64,000 nt of DNA from Pycnococcus provasolii (lineage: Eukaryota > Chlorophyta > Pseudoscourfieldiophyceae > Pseudoscourfieldiales). The stretch spans positions 372,001 to 436,000 of the forward strand of contig CP150555.1 of the NCBI GenBank assembly GCA_049487715.1, in the 5' to 3' direction. Below, one piece after another: positions 9,493-19,964 of this stretch (the stretch's first letter is position 1; each line of letters opens with the position of its first letter). The notes under the pieces are model-generated. The model did no database searches. It had not been told where the DNA came from and saw only the letters and a list, made by a program, of their open reading frames with translations. Made by a program: the position numbers and the translations under genes.

Positions 9493-11763
9493 TCACTCAA
9501 TTGTCATCGCCTTCACCACCACGTCGTGACGCTTGCCTAGCTGCTCAACCATAACAATGATCTCACCAGGAGACACAAAGCCCATTTGAACCGCAAGGTC
9601 ACGAGCACGTTTCTCGAGGTGGCCATTGCCGTAGCTGTCTTCCTGCGACATCCTCGGTAGACGTGTCGTGGTTGCACCACCGCTGATGTCCATGCTGGCG
9701 CGTTCTCCCTGCAGACGTGCAGCAGAAGATGCGTCGACTTCGGCCGTGTAAGCGCGCTGTGGCGGCGGCGGCGGCGGCGTCGTCAAATCTGACGAGTAGT
9801 CGGACAAATACCCAGTCTCATCTTCAGTCGCCGCCGTCGGCCCTTGGACCGTTGTTGGAGCGCCCCACTTCACCACTGTCATTCTCGCGGAATGAGTAGT
9901 AGCAGTGTCGTAGACACTACTAGGTGGCGAAAACATTGGCTCGACACCGCGCACCAACGACAGCTGCTTCGCCTCGAGGCTGCCATGCACGTGGTAGTGC
10001 ACGCTGTTCTCCGTCGTAACGGTGGGCACAACGAGTGCGAGCACACGTGCACGCGGGCGATATTTTGCCACGAGCTGGGCGAGGTTTATGCGTCCAGAAT
10101 GGATTTCCTGCTCGTCCGATGCGCGGAATACGACAATGATCGCGACGGAGTCGAGCTTGTCGGCAGCCTTGACGGCTGAGCTCGCGAGGCTTTCGTCACG
10201 CGACAGCGCAGAATCGTCAATGAACTGAAGCCCGCGAACGACGTCGAACTCCGCTTCGTAGTCGAACACCATTTCAGCCTGCCTCGCGATTGCACTCACG
10301 AGCCGTACACTTTCCTCGGGAAAGAGTCCTCGGAACGTTTCCGCACCAAGCGAGATGGCGTCTGCACCATCGAGAACGAGGTTGGCGACATCTGTCGCCT
10401 CCGCACGCGTGGGGCGCGGATTTTCCACCATGGTGTCAAAGACGCGGCTGACGAGACTTGGCTTGCCGTGCTTCGCGCACATGCGCAGCATGGACTTGAG
10501 CAAGATGGGAAACTTCTCACTCGGCGTGTCTAGCCCAAGATTGCCGCGCGATATGAAGATGGCATCCGAAGCCCTGATGATTTCCTCAAAGTTGATGAGC
10601 CCGATGCGGCTCTCAACCTTCGCAATGATCTTCGTCTCGTTCAGATTGAGCGAGTCGAGAAGCTCGCGCAAGCGCTGGATGCACTTGCGAGATCGTGTGA
10701 GGCTCAGGCAGACGTACTCCACCTTGTTGCGAGCGGCAAAGGCGCGCAGATCTCCGATGTCGTGGTCCGTGACAGTTTCCAAGTCGTTCTGTGCATTGCT
10801 GCATCCTGACAGCGAGCGCTCCATGTGGAAGACCGTCAACAGTCCCCTGAGCGATGCGCTCGTCGTAGCCTTGCAGATGACGTCGTCGCCCTCGATTTCC
10901 ACCACGCGCAGGTACAGGCTCGCATTAGTCTCCGCGCCCGTGGCGAGGTAGCGCCCGATGAAGAGCTCGTCACCCTTCTCCGCCATCTGCGCAAACTTAT
11001 CGTACGTGAGCGGTAAGACGAGCTGTGCATCGAGGTGCGTTTCGTCGACGTAAGGCTTGTCCGTCGGATCGATGGTTGGCACGAGTCGCACGATGTCGCC
11101 GCTCTCGACTTCGAGCGGCGGGAGATTTGGGAATTCGTACCACGGCGCATCGCCACGGTGCACGGCAATTTCAGGACCCTTCAAATCCATGATTGTGGCG
11201 CACAGTTTTCGCGTCTGCTTCATCGCCGCGACGAGGTTGTCGTGCGCCTCCTGGTGGTACTCCGGCGTTCCCCAGCTGAAGTCGAATCGCGCGATATTCA
11301 TGCCAGCTTCCAGCAGCGCCACAAGCTGCTGCTTTGATCGCGACTCCGGTCCAATTGTCACGGACACCTTCGTGTATGCGCGCGAACGCACGTCGGAGGT
11401 GCCGTAGATGCTTCCAGGTGCGAGGATTGATCCAAGCTGGTACCTTTGGCTAGGACGATTCACGTCGTCTCCTCGCATTTGCGCGAGCGAGGTTGAAGAC
11501 TGCACGCGATCTTTCGTGCGCAGCTCGCCTTGCGACCGCCGAAACGACGGCATGAGCGTGACTCGTGGTCCCAGTGCTGACGAGTAGAAGTAGTCCTCGT
11601 TGGGACTGTGTCCTCCTGCTGGCATCGTCGTCGTCGTCGTCGTCGTCGCGTCTTGTTGTTGAGCGGATGCATGTTCTTCGTAGGACGTCGCGTCGATATC
11701 TGAGGAGGAGTCGACCCTGATCGGCGCAGAAGCGGGGGGAGACATGGCGGCGGCGCCAGCCAT
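9493..11763 (-). CDS. Divergent pyruvate kinase-like protein
   Basis: 756 residues from the ATG at 11763; the frame is open upstream but without ATG. The barrel motifs are recognisable but altered. GMNIARFDFSWG replaces GMNxARxNFSHG, so the usual Asn is Asp. MDLKGPEI replaces DTKGPEI. AKVES keeps the KxE pair. ISRGNLGLD replaces the Mg2+-ligand motif GDLG, so Asp is Asn. RPTRAEATDVANLVLDG keeps the catalytic Thr region, and SLGAETFRGLFP replaces SxETAxGxYP. Canonical pyruvate kinase converts PEP plus ADP to pyruvate plus ATP. Here loss of the Asp Mg2+ ligand suggests reduced or changed activity, or a regulatory role. It is ~250 residues longer than usual, with a disordered N-terminus and acidic/Pro-rich C-terminal insert. 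It shares a short upstream region with the LRR gene, which is transcribed divergently. Confidence 0.85.
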   Translation of the reverse strand: MAGAAAMSPPASAPIRVDSSSDIDATSYEEHASAQQQDATTTTTTTMPAGGHSPNEDYFYSSALGPRVTLMPSFRRSQGELRTKDRVQSSTSLAQMRGDDVNRPSQRYQLGSILAPGSIYGTSDVRSRAYTKVSVTIGPESRSKQQLVALLEAGMNIARFDFSWGTPEYHQEAHDNLVAAMKQTRKLCATIMDLKGPEIAVHRGDAPWYEFPNLPPLEVESGDIVRLVPTIDPTDKPYVDETHLDAQLVLPLTYDKFAQMAEKGDELFIGRYLATGAETNASLYLRVVEIEGDDVICKATTSASLRGLLTVFHMERSLSGCSNAQNDLETVTDHDIGDLRAFAARNKVEYVCLSLTRSRKCIQRLRELLDSLNLNETKIIAKVESRIGLINFEEIIRASDAIFISRGNLGLDTPSEKFPILLKSMLRMCAKHGKPSLVSRVFDTMVENPRPTRAEATDVANLVLDGADAISLGAETFRGLFPEESVRLVSAIARQAEMVFDYEAEFDVVRGLQFIDDSALSRDESLASSAVKAADKLDSVAIIVVFRASDEQEIHSGRINLAQLVAKYRPRARVLALVVPTVTTENSVHYHVHGSLEAKQLSLVRGVEPMFSPPSSVYDTATTHSARMTVVKWGAPTTVQGPTAATEDETGYLSDYSSDLTTPPPPPPQRAYTAEVDASSAARLQGERASMDISGGATTTRLPRMSQEDSYGNGHLEKRARDLAVQMGFVSPGEIIVMVEQLGKRHDVVVKAMTIE

Positions 11764-11844
11764 AGAGATCGATCTGCGATGGATCAAAAAATGACCAACG
11801 CGACCCTTCCCCAAGCCGCCAAATTAGGGGGGGCCTGGTGGAGG

Positions 11845-11870
11845 CTTAGGGCTAGGATTAGGGTTAGGAT
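11845..11870. repeat. Degenerate telomere-like tract in a bidirectional promoter
   Basis: TTAGGG-type units with point changes (TTAGGGCTAGGATTAGGGTTAGG core), lying between the divergent pyruvate-kinase-like and LRR genes, 82 and 58 bp from the respective ATGs. Confidence 0.7.
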
Positions 11871-11927
11871 TTTCCTGATTGGGGTTTTATCCGACTTGGA
11901 TCACTTGATTGACTATGCTCTTAAACA

Positions 11928-13247
11928 ATGGCGCCAACGACGACGCGCAGGCAACAAGAGCAAGACCGGCACGTGACGCAACTCGAAAGGATGCACCTCG
12001 TGATCGACATCGTCTGCGCGTGGCAAATGAGCGAGCACCACAACTTCAGAGGTGCGGCTCGCGACATGTGCGGTCGCTGGGCGATGGTATCCCGTGCATG
12101 GCGAGATGCAGTGAAGAAGAACGTCAATTACATCAAAGCATATCACTTTAAGTCTGAACGAGCGCGCATGCTGACGGAAGGCATGCTCAGCACAAACGAT
12201 GTCGTGCACACGGTTAGTTTGCGACATTGCCATGTCGGCATCCATGGTGCGCGGGCTTTCGCAGATTTGTTTCGCGCAAATACCAACACGTCGCTGACTT
12301 CGCTCGATCTCTGCTCGAGCGGCATTGGCGTCAAGGGCGCGTGTGCGTTGGGAGATGCTCTCAAAACCAATTCAACACTCCACACGCTTGACATTTCAGG
12401 CAACATGGTTGGCGTCAAGGGCGCAAAGGCGCTTGCAAATGCGCTTCGCGTCAACAACAATACCGCACTTCATACGCTCCGCCTCACATCGAAACAAATT
12501 GGCAACGGGGGTGCGATGGCGCTCGCCGAGATGCTACGCAATAATACGGCGTTGCACGAGCTCGCGATCAATGGAGACTTCGACGTTCGTGACTGGGACT
12601 TTGGCATTCGCGCCGAGGGCGCGCGTGCGTTGGCAAATGCTCTCAAAACCAATTCAACGCTCCACACGCTTGACCTCGCATACAACATGGTTGGCGTCGA
12701 TGGTGCAAAGGCGCTTGCTGATGCACTTCGGGTCAATACAGCACTTGCGATCATGCACGTCGACATGAACAAAATTGGCGACGAGGGCGCAAAGGCGCTT
12801 GCTGATGCGCTTCGCGTCAATAATAGCAACACTGCACTACACACGCTCCGCCTCAAGTCGAACAATATTGGTGTCGAGGGTACTCATGCGCTCGCCGAGA
12901 TGCTTCGCGTCAACACGACATTGCAGTACATAGATCTTGGGTACAATGATGGAGGCGACACGGGCGCTAAAGCGTTTGCTGATGTGCTTCGAACTAATGT
13001 GGCGCTGCAAAAACTTGCCCTCAATCAAAACGATATCAACGTGGAGGGCACGGATGCGCTTGTTGAGGCCTTGTCGAGCAACGACAAGCTCAAGGAGCTT
13101 AACATCGCAGACAATCCGGGAGTCGGGTACAGTTGGGACATCATGTCCTGGTGGGATGACTTGGATAGTGACGGCGACGATGATCATACCGCCGTCGGCG
13201 ATTCGCGTGTTATTAAGCGTTCAGATTGTTCAAGTTTTGTTGCTTGA
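11928..13247 (+). CDS. Leucine-rich-repeat protein, ribonuclease-inhibitor/RanGAP type
   Basis: 439 residues. After an N-terminal helical region (QLERMHLVIDIVCAWQMSEH ... WAMVSRAWRDAVKK, somewhat F-box-like), about ten 28-29-residue repeats follow the pattern LxxLDLxxNxIGxxGAxALAxALxxN, e.g. TLHTLDISGNMVGVKGAKAL and TLHTLDLAYNMVGVDGAKAL. This GAxALAxAL signature is the RI/RanGAP/NLRC class. Such proteins are curved scaffolds that bind other proteins. No catalytic or NACHT domain is present. The nucleotide sequence of several repeats is nearly identical (for example around 12350-12420 and 12635-12710), which indicates recent internal duplication. The C-terminus is acidic. Confidence 0.85.
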   Translation: MAPTTTRRQQEQDRHVTQLERMHLVIDIVCAWQMSEHHNFRGAARDMCGRWAMVSRAWRDAVKKNVNYIKAYHFKSERARMLTEGMLSTNDVVHTVSLRHCHVGIHGARAFADLFRANTNTSLTSLDLCSSGIGVKGACALGDALKTNSTLHTLDISGNMVGVKGAKALANALRVNNNTALHTLRLTSKQIGNGGAMALAEMLRNNTALHELAINGDFDVRDWDFGIRAEGARALANALKTNSTLHTLDLAYNMVGVDGAKALADALRVNTALAIMHVDMNKIGDEGAKALADALRVNNSNTALHTLRLKSNNIGVEGTHALAEMLRVNTTLQYIDLGYNDGGDTGAKAFADVLRTNVALQKLALNQNDINVEGTDALVEALSSNDKLKELNIADNPGVGYSWDIMSWWDDLDSDGDDDHTAVGDSRVIKRSDCSSFVA

Positions 13248-13411
13248 AATTCTCTGAAATAAAATATGTGCCACGTATTCAAAACACATCAATCCATCCA
13301 TAGCCCTGGTGAATGTGAAAGGTGCGTGAAATGGACGACCGCTGGACGAAGTAAACCTAAACTTTACGATAGTAGTTCCATTACTGAATGAGTAATCTTA
13401 GGACATCATCC

Positions 13412-16400
13412 CTATTCCCTTCCACCTTCGCCTTTTTCCACAAGTTGCTTGTACATCGAGTTCGAAGTCGCAACGAGCTCGTGAGGCGTACCACTTTCTA
13501 CAAGCCGACCTTGATCCATCACAAAAATCAAGTCGCTATCGCTGATGGTCGCGATGCGATGCGCAACAATCAATTTCGTGGGATTGTTATCGAAACCTGT
13601 ACGAATGACGTGCTGGATGGCTTCGTCCGTCGAGGCATCGCACGCTGAAGTCGCCTCATCAAGTGCAACCACAACACACTTGCGCACGAGTGCCCTTGCA
13701 ATGCAGATGAGCTGTTTCATGCCAAGTGAGAAGTTTCCCGCGTTGTCGAAGACAACCAAGTCGAGCAGATTCTGCGTTGTTGACGACGATGCAGGATAGT
13801 CACCATCACTACCACCGCCTCTCCAGCTGTCGGGAGCAATCGCATTTGCAAATTGCACCTTCTGTAGCACCTCCAGCAAGATGGCGTCGTCATGCAGACC
13901 CTCTGGATCGAGATTGCGACGCACGGTACCAGAAAAGAGGATGCTTTCCTGCGGGATGAGGCTGATGACTCTCGAGCGCAGATAGCCAAGTTTTACCAGG
14001 TGCTCGTCGTCGATATTCACACCGTCGAGCTCGACGACTCCCTCGTTGACATCTGCGAGGCGTAGAAGGCGAACGAGTAGCGAGGACTTTCCTGACCCGG
14101 TTCTACCGCAGATCCCCACACGCGCGCCGGCGGGGACATCGAAAGTTACGTCTTTCAGCACGCGTGGCATGGTGGCACGATATCGCATGCCCACGTTCCG
14201 AAATCGAAGCTTACCGCTATGCGGCCAAGCTTCTGGAAGTGACGATGACACGACGACGGCGGAGAGGTCCTCCTCCTCCTCCTGCTGCTTGTTATCCATG
14301 ATCATGGCGGCGAGACGATGTTCCTCCTCCTCTGATTTCACATCTGCGTACTCGAGAAGCCGCTCGGCAGCCACAACGGTAATCTCCATTTGACTGCCGA
14401 GCATCACCAGAAAGCCAAGCAGCGTTGTGATTGTCATGCACTGGCTGATTGCCAAACCAGCCGTGGCAGCGCCGCCACCACCGCCAAATAACCACGACAT
14501 CCAAGGTGAAGTGTCAGCCATCGGCCCACCCGACTTTGTGAGTATGATTGGCACAAGTGCAAGCAACGAAGCCACACCCACAAGTGTGGCGCCGATCAAG
14601 TCAAGTCTTACCGAAAGCCAACGATTAAGCAATTGTCCTAGGAAGAATGCGCGACTGTAGCAGTCGATGCGTGTAACCTGCTTGGCAATCAGACGGTCGA
14701 CACATCCAAATGCCCTGTACGTTTCTGCACCATCCATCGCCTCGGAAAGAGCTTTGAAGACTGGCGATTTCGCGGTGGATGAGAGACGCTTGCATTCCCG
14801 ACTCGTGCGTAGGAAGAAATCGCCAAATGCACGATAGATGATCGCAATCGGTGGAATGACCACGACGCTGAGCGGAAGGACAATTGCCACACTCACCACC
14901 GAAGAAGCCACAGTTGCGAGCAGACCAACGAAATTCAGCAACGTATTCGCAACGCTTTCGTCCACTTGCTCCATATCAGACGCAAAGCGATTCAAGATGC
15001 GTCCAGTAGGATTGCTCTGGAAAAATGACAGTGGTGCATATAGGATGCCGCCTAGCAGATCCCGGTGGAGGATCTTTGAAGCGCGCTGAGATGCCAAGCA
15101 CATGCCAATGTTTCTTGACAGAATCATGACCAGTGAGACGAGTGTTAGGCTTGCATAGACGATCTCGTAGACGCTCGATGACGTATGCCACTCGTCATCT
15201 ACCCAAGCCTTGAGATAGAGCTGTATGATAGCAGGGAAGCTGTTCCCGACGACAATCAACAGTATCACCACCAAACCCACCATTGGGCCGCCAGCGGCAG
15301 AGAAGTACCTGCGGTACACGTGCATTGATATAGCACCTGTGCTGCGTTCTTCCTCTGCAACGATGTTGTTGCTTGCACTTGGTCGTCGAGGTGAAGAAGA
15401 AGGGAGAAGAGGATGATGCGATGCGTCGCTGTCCTCCTGGTCCGCGATGACAGCCTCGTCGTCGGGCGCCAATTCTTCCTCCCAGGTCACATCACTGCTA
15501 TCATCCTCATCCTGATCTTCAACAAGGAGATCCACACCTTTAATTCGCGGGCTCGCGTGTTCAAGAAATTCTCGAAAACTGCCAATTTCCTTCTGTTCTT
15601 GCAGTGCATTCGTGTTGTTGTTTTCGTCCTGGTTTGACATGGCATACGGAAGGCTCACGTATGACGGTACGCGGCTCTGCGCAACTAGCATGCCACGCTG
15701 TTCGAGGTCAGCGAACGACCCCATCGCCGCAATCTCACCGTAGCGCATCGAGATCACCCGATCACATCGAGACGCAAAGGCAAGGCTGTGCGTGACGAGA
15801 ATGACACCAACGCGTACGCCGGGAGGAGGAGACATCATGAGCTTTTTGATGCATTGCTCGAAGATGTGCTCACCAACATGCGCATCGACGGCGCTGAGCG
15901 GGTCGTCCAAGAGAAAGAGCACGAGAGAATCGCCGCTATCCTCCGTTTTTTTTCTTTCGTCAAATAGCGTATACAAAGCACGTGCGAGAGCCACGCGCTG
16001 CTTTTGTCCGCCACTTAGACCGACGCCCATCTCTCCAATCTCCGTCAGATCTCCTTGAGGAAGCAGCGCTAAATCCGGGCTGAGCGCACATGCCTCTATG
16101 CAAACTTGGTACGACAAAGGGTCGTAGCTCCGGCCAAACAACACATTCTCGCGTAATGTTGCGTTCTCGACGAACGCCTTCTGGCTGGTGTACGCCAGCT
16201 TTACTCCGGGCGCTAGCACTGACGTGCCAGCGATGCGCCGCATCTCGCCAAGCATGGCTAAGAGAAGTGAGCTCTTCCCACAACCAACGGATCCCACAAC
16301 ACCGACAAGCTCACCTGTAGACACCTGAAGACACAAACGTTGAAGCTCGAAGACGTGTTGATTTTCGCTCGTGCTGCGCTGTCGCATGAATGCGAAGCTC

Positions 16401-17824
16401 GCATCTTCCATCAGGAGCAGTGACGATGCCTTTGCAAGTGGCATACCCATCGGCGTCTCCTCTTTGCTCACAGAAGCTTCATGATCGTTGCCGTCGAGCT
16501 CTTCCATTGCGAGGAAATTCGAAATGCGCCCGAGTGCAACGGACATCTCAAGCATTTGTGAAAGAGCAGCTGGCAGCTGGATCAATGGGAGACGTAGTCG
16601 ATTGATGTACTGCGCACTGACGAATGCCACAGTTGCGGGCAGGCCGTCGCCGTGCAAAGCACTGTACACGGCGATAGACACAAACGTCAAGAGATTCGGG
16701 AGTGCCATAAACAGGACACCGAAAGCCGCTCCTACGAGTCCGTAGCGGAGCAAAAGTCCAAGCTCGACACCACGAGCCTTGGAAATGCGTTCGATGAAGA
16801 ACGGTTCCCATCCACTCGCCTTGATGATGCTGATGGCTGATAACGCCTCGCTCGTCAACGAAATGCGCTGATCTTTCGCCGCCATCTTCTTTTTCTGCAC
16901 GCTTCTGACAATCTGAGAGAAGAACACGGTGAGAGGAATGCTCGCGAAAATCGTAGCGAGACACGAAAGTGTCGCCACAGTGCCTACGATCGCGTTCAAG
17001 TAGTAGCATGCCAGTCCAATTTGCAGCGGTCCTCCCCACACAGCATCGATGCTATAGCCCACGAAGGAAAAGAGACGTGCTGCATCTGTGGAGGCGATGT
17101 TGACCACTTGCCCTACGGACGACGACGACGGCGGCGACGACGACGACGACGAGCTGCCTTCGCCTTCCAGGCGAGGGATCCTGAGTGTTTTTGCGTAAAG
17201 CATCTGCGTACATGCTGATTGCATGCGTAGCCCAACACGCTGGCTGCGGTACTGGAAATGCTGCTGGAGAAGGCTCGCGAGGCACGTGAAGATGCCGAGG
17301 ATGATCACAAGCCCACCACCACCAAAGCCGTCGGCGAGAAGTGCACGACACGGCGCCGATGTGGAACTGTGACACACCGCAGCGACACTCTTCTGATACC
17401 AGCGTGGCATCGCCTCGTGCTTCGCTCCTGCGGTGATGTACGTAAGCAGCTGCTCAAGGAGTTTCGGTGGCATGAAGTTGGCAAGAATCTGAAGAAGCTT
17501 GAGGAACTGGGAGAAGACGAAGAGCCGCCAATTCACGTTCCACAGCGCGCGTAGCAAAACCATCGCAGCTCGTCCCTCCATTCGCCGCGCATCCCGTCGA
17601 AGTCGATCCCAGTGTTGCTGCACTTGCTCACCTTGGTATTCACTGCGATCGTCGTCTGGAAGCCGCAGGAGGTGATCGTGCGTGATGTTGCCTCCCAAAG
17701 ATTTCGTCTTGTGCATTTGCGGCGTGACCCAAGCGAAGTAGAGACGCGACAGCATGGAGGCATGCTCCTCCCACACGCGTGGCGGCTGATTTGGTGGTGG
17801 TGGTTGCTGCTGCGATGCCGCCAT
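13412..17824 (-). CDS. ABC transporter, subfamily C (MRP-type), full length
   Basis: 1,470 residues from the ATG at 17824; order TMD1-NBD1-TMD2-NBD2. NBD1: Walker A GSVGCGKSSLL (~residue 511), signature LSGGQKQRVALARAL (~602), Walker B LFLLDDPLSAVDAHVG. Asp instead of the catalytic Glu in NBD1 is typical of ABCC proteins. NBD2: Walker A GRTGSGKSSLLVRLL (~1238), a divergent signature NFSLGMKQLICIARALV (~1362, family usually FSVGQRQ) and Walker B VVALDEATSACDAST. The linker between the halves is acidic and Ser-rich. ABCC pumps export glutathione conjugates and organic anions, often into vacuoles. The N-terminal TMD0 of some MRPs is absent. No introns are needed. Confidence 0.93.
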   Translation of the reverse strand: MAASQQQPPPPNQPPRVWEEHASMLSRLYFAWVTPQMHKTKSLGGNITHDHLLRLPDDDRSEYQGEQVQQHWDRLRRDARRMEGRAAMVLLRALWNVNWRLFVFSQFLKLLQILANFMPPKLLEQLLTYITAGAKHEAMPRWYQKSVAAVCHSSTSAPCRALLADGFGGGGLVIILGIFTCLASLLQQHFQYRSQRVGLRMQSACTQMLYAKTLRIPRLEGEGSSSSSSSPPSSSSVGQVVNIASTDAARLFSFVGYSIDAVWGGPLQIGLACYYLNAIVGTVATLSCLATIFASIPLTVFFSQIVRSVQKKKMAAKDQRISLTSEALSAISIIKASGWEPFFIERISKARGVELGLLLRYGLVGAAFGVLFMALPNLLTFVSIAVYSALHGDGLPATVAFVSAQYINRLRLPLIQLPAALSQMLEMSVALGRISNFLAMEELDGNDHEASVSKEETPMGMPLAKASSLLLMEDASFAFMRQRSTSENQHVFELQRLCLQVSTGELVGVVGSVGCGKSSLLLAMLGEMRRIAGTSVLAPGVKLAYTSQKAFVENATLRENVLFGRSYDPLSYQVCIEACALSPDLALLPQGDLTEIGEMGVGLSGGQKQRVALARALYTLFDERKKTEDSGDSLVLFLLDDPLSAVDAHVGEHIFEQCIKKLMMSPPPGVRVGVILVTHSLAFASRCDRVISMRYGEIAAMGSFADLEQRGMLVAQSRVPSYVSLPYAMSNQDENNNTNALQEQKEIGSFREFLEHASPRIKGVDLLVEDQDEDDSSDVTWEEELAPDDEAVIADQEDSDASHHPLLPSSSPRRPSASNNIVAEEERSTGAISMHVYRRYFSAAGGPMVGLVVILLIVVGNSFPAIIQLYLKAWVDDEWHTSSSVYEIVYASLTLVSLVMILSRNIGMCLASQRASKILHRDLLGGILYAPLSFFQSNPTGRILNRFASDMEQVDESVANTLLNFVGLLATVASSVVSVAIVLPLSVVVIPPIAIIYRAFGDFFLRTSRECKRLSSTAKSPVFKALSEAMDGAETYRAFGCVDRLIAKQVTRIDCYSRAFFLGQLLNRWLSVRLDLIGATLVGVASLLALVPIILTKSGGPMADTSPWMSWLFGGGGGAATAGLAISQCMTITTLLGFLVMLGSQMEITVVAAERLLEYADVKSEEEEHRLAAMIMDNKQQEEEEDLSAVVVSSSLPEAWPHSGKLRFRNVGMRYRATMPRVLKDVTFDVPAGARVGICGRTGSGKSSLLVRLLRLADVNEGVVELDGVNIDDEHLVKLGYLRSRVISLIPQESILFSGTVRRNLDPEGLHDDAILLEVLQKVQFANAIAPDSWRGGGSDGDYPASSSTTQNLLDLVVFDNAGNFSLGMKQLICIARALVRKCVVVALDEATSACDASTDEAIQHVIRTGFDNNPTKLIVAHRIATISDSDLIFVMDQGRLVESGTPHELVATSNSMYKQLVEKGEGGRE

Positions 17825-17989
17825 GAATGAGATGATTATATATTTGTATTTTTTATTTTCAGAGATCACACAGCGATGGCGGAGGAGTCGGCGTTTATTC
17901 TAGGTGGCGGGTGCCGAGAATTATTCGGGGTTGGTCCGATCGAACCATTTCGGCCGTCTGCCAATAGACTACAGATATGTGACAAAAAA

Positions 17990-19054
17990 TCAGCACTCAT
18001 CATCCATGTCCACGACCTTCACACAGCCGTTCGCATAGCCAGCCGCGACGTATCGAAAGTCATCGCCAAGAGAATTCGTCGTTCCATGGTGAATTAACAA
18101 AGCGCGAACCGCAATCACGTCGTCATCGTCTTCGGCAGGTCCAAGCGCCGCGACCCTCCCGCAAGGCGCTAAAGAGGGCAGTTTCCACCTGCGCACGACG
18201 CCGTCCGCGCCTCCACTCCAAACCTCGTCGTTCGACTTCAGAGCGAGGCACAGCACTTGCTTCTGCTCGTGCGCACCTTCGGCGATGGCGATAAGCTCGA
18301 GTCGGTCAGTGCCACGCACCTGCAGTGCGCCGTCGTATCCTCCACTCACGACCACCTCGCCATTTAACGCGCCAACAAGCGCAGGTACTCTACCCGCGTG
18401 TGCGCGCTCGACAGCGGCAATTTCAAGCGGCGGTCCCTTGCTGTCGACGCGGAACGTTCGCACGGAGCCGTCTGCGCCTCCGCTGGCGATGACGTCGCCG
18501 TTTCTGCCGACGGGGGCGAGCGCAAGCACGTCGCCGGTGAAGAGACGCACGTCGTCGCTGGCGTTGTTCGCTCCTCGACCGCGCCACGCCTTGACGAAAT
18601 TGCACCCGCACGATACCAGCCTGTTGGCGTCGTTTTCGGTCGTCGCCAACGCTCGCACCCATCCTGTGTGCGGTCCTAGTTTTCCAAATGTCGCGTTTGT
18701 GTCGAGCGACGGGACGTCGCGTGCGACGACGTATTTGCTCGCCAGTCCGCAGAGAAGAACGTGCGCCTCATCGGCGTGCAAGCTGAACGCGACGTCCGGC
18801 GCGACGTTGATTTCTTGTCTTAGAAGCTTTGTTGCGGGGTCAAGCAGTGCAATGGTACCTGAGAGGTTTGCATATGCGAGGAAATTACCATCATCATCAG
18901 GGACGTGAGCGAGCGCGGTGACTGCTGCTCCCTTACCAGCTGATGATGAACCAGCTCCAGCTCCTACAGCACAAACCTTCTTACGAATCCTTATTAAGCT
19001 TCTTCTTCTGCTGCTGTGCCGAGTGAGTCGTGGCGTGGATGGAGACGACAACAT
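17990..19054 (-). CDS. WD40-repeat beta-propeller protein
   Basis: 354 residues from the ATG at 19054. The first ~40 residues (MLSSPSTPRLTRHSSRRRS ... KKVCAVGAG) are Ser/Arg-rich and could be an organelle-targeting peptide. The rest is about seven WD-like blades, e.g. TGWVRALATTENDANRLVSC, GDVLALAPVGRNGDVIASGG, ADGSVRTFRV, GEVVVSGGYDGALQV, QVLCLALKSNDEVWSGGADG, VVRRWKLPSL. The propeller is a protein-interaction platform; I cannot assign an orthologue. Telomere-like repeats lie about 90-140 bp upstream. Confidence 0.8.
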   Translation of the reverse strand: MLSSPSTPRLTRHSSRRRSLIRIRKKVCAVGAGAGSSSAGKGAAVTALAHVPDDDGNFLAYANLSGTIALLDPATKLLRQEINVAPDVAFSLHADEAHVLLCGLASKYVVARDVPSLDTNATFGKLGPHTGWVRALATTENDANRLVSCGCNFVKAWRGRGANNASDDVRLFTGDVLALAPVGRNGDVIASGGADGSVRTFRVDSKGPPLEIAAVERAHAGRVPALVGALNGEVVVSGGYDGALQVRGTDRLELIAIAEGAHEQKQVLCLALKSNDEVWSGGADGVVRRWKLPSLAPCGRVAALGPAEDDDDVIAVRALLIHHGTTNSLGDDFRYVAAGYANGCVKVVDMDDEC

Positions 19055-19142
19055 ACATGTATTATTGTGACACGTGGACGTTGCTAGACAGGCATCGGAA
19101 GGCCACAAGGATGGCAAGGGCAGGGAAAGAGGCGGGGTACCG

Positions 19143-19195
19143 TAACCCTAACCCTAACCGGGACCGAAAACCCGAAACCCGAAACCCCTAACCCA
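19143..19195. repeat. Telomere-like tract upstream of the WD40 gene
   Basis: TAACCCTAACCCTAACC, then CCCGAAA variants, then another CCCCTAACCC, 89-141 bp upstream of the WD40-gene ATG. Confidence 0.75.
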
Positions 19196-19964
19196 GCATT
19201 ATTATTATTAAGAACTAGGGAAGGGGTATCCCCCCGAACCTTTTCCCTTTACGACATCACTTTAAACTTGAATCTTCCCGCCCATAACCGCCAAAACAAG
19301 GTGGTTCCAAGCAAGGAGCAAATTGCAAATGCCAAAAAAGAAATGGGCAAAAAGAAGACAAAACGTCATTTCTTCAACGAAGTCCTTCCCCACGGCCACG
19401 GCCCAGATGCCAGACCCCTGGGAGCCGTCCTTTCCCCTGGGGGAAGGGGAGGGATCTCTCCCTCCAAGGGGCTGCCCGGAGCAGGAACTGAAGCACCCCT
19501 ACGAGCCTACTTCCTACGAGGACGCGCAGGACCTTCCCTCCCGCCCTAACCTTAGGTGGGAATTTATTTGGGTCCCCCCCGTTTTCAGCTAGACGCCTGC
19601 TTTGCCTTCCCTTCCCTTCCCTTTCCCTTTCCCCCCTTTCCCTTTCCCTTGGGCTTCCTTCGCGCGTCTTCATTCCCTCGGAGTCCGTCATCACGACTCC
19701 TCCTCAGTACTCATCACGACTCACTCAGTGCTCCCTCCCCTTTTTAGCTTGGGTGCTGGTGCGTGTGCTAATCTCGCAATAATAGTGTCGTCTTCTATCC
19801 AGCCGGTGTCTCCTTCCTCTGGAGAGCGCCGGCTCTCGTGGTTGCCGGCGCCACTCGCGTCGTGGTTCGGAGGTGGAGGAGGAGGAGGAGGAGGTGTTGC
19901 CGGCGTCGGATCGGAACATCGACCATCGACAGTGCCGTCCTGGGCGGATACTCAGCAGGCGACT
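19196..19964. other. Long 5' flank of the bromodomain gene
   Basis: I see no separate gene here. The part at 19600-19665 is a polypyrimidine tract of CCTTCCCTTTCCC repeats. The bromodomain-gene frame is open back to 19602, but without an ATG before 19965. Confidence 0.5.

Noticed and set aside
19602-19964. N-terminal extension of the bromodomain protein
   Set aside because: No ATG and a polypyrimidine-derived FPFPFP translation; more likely 5' flank.
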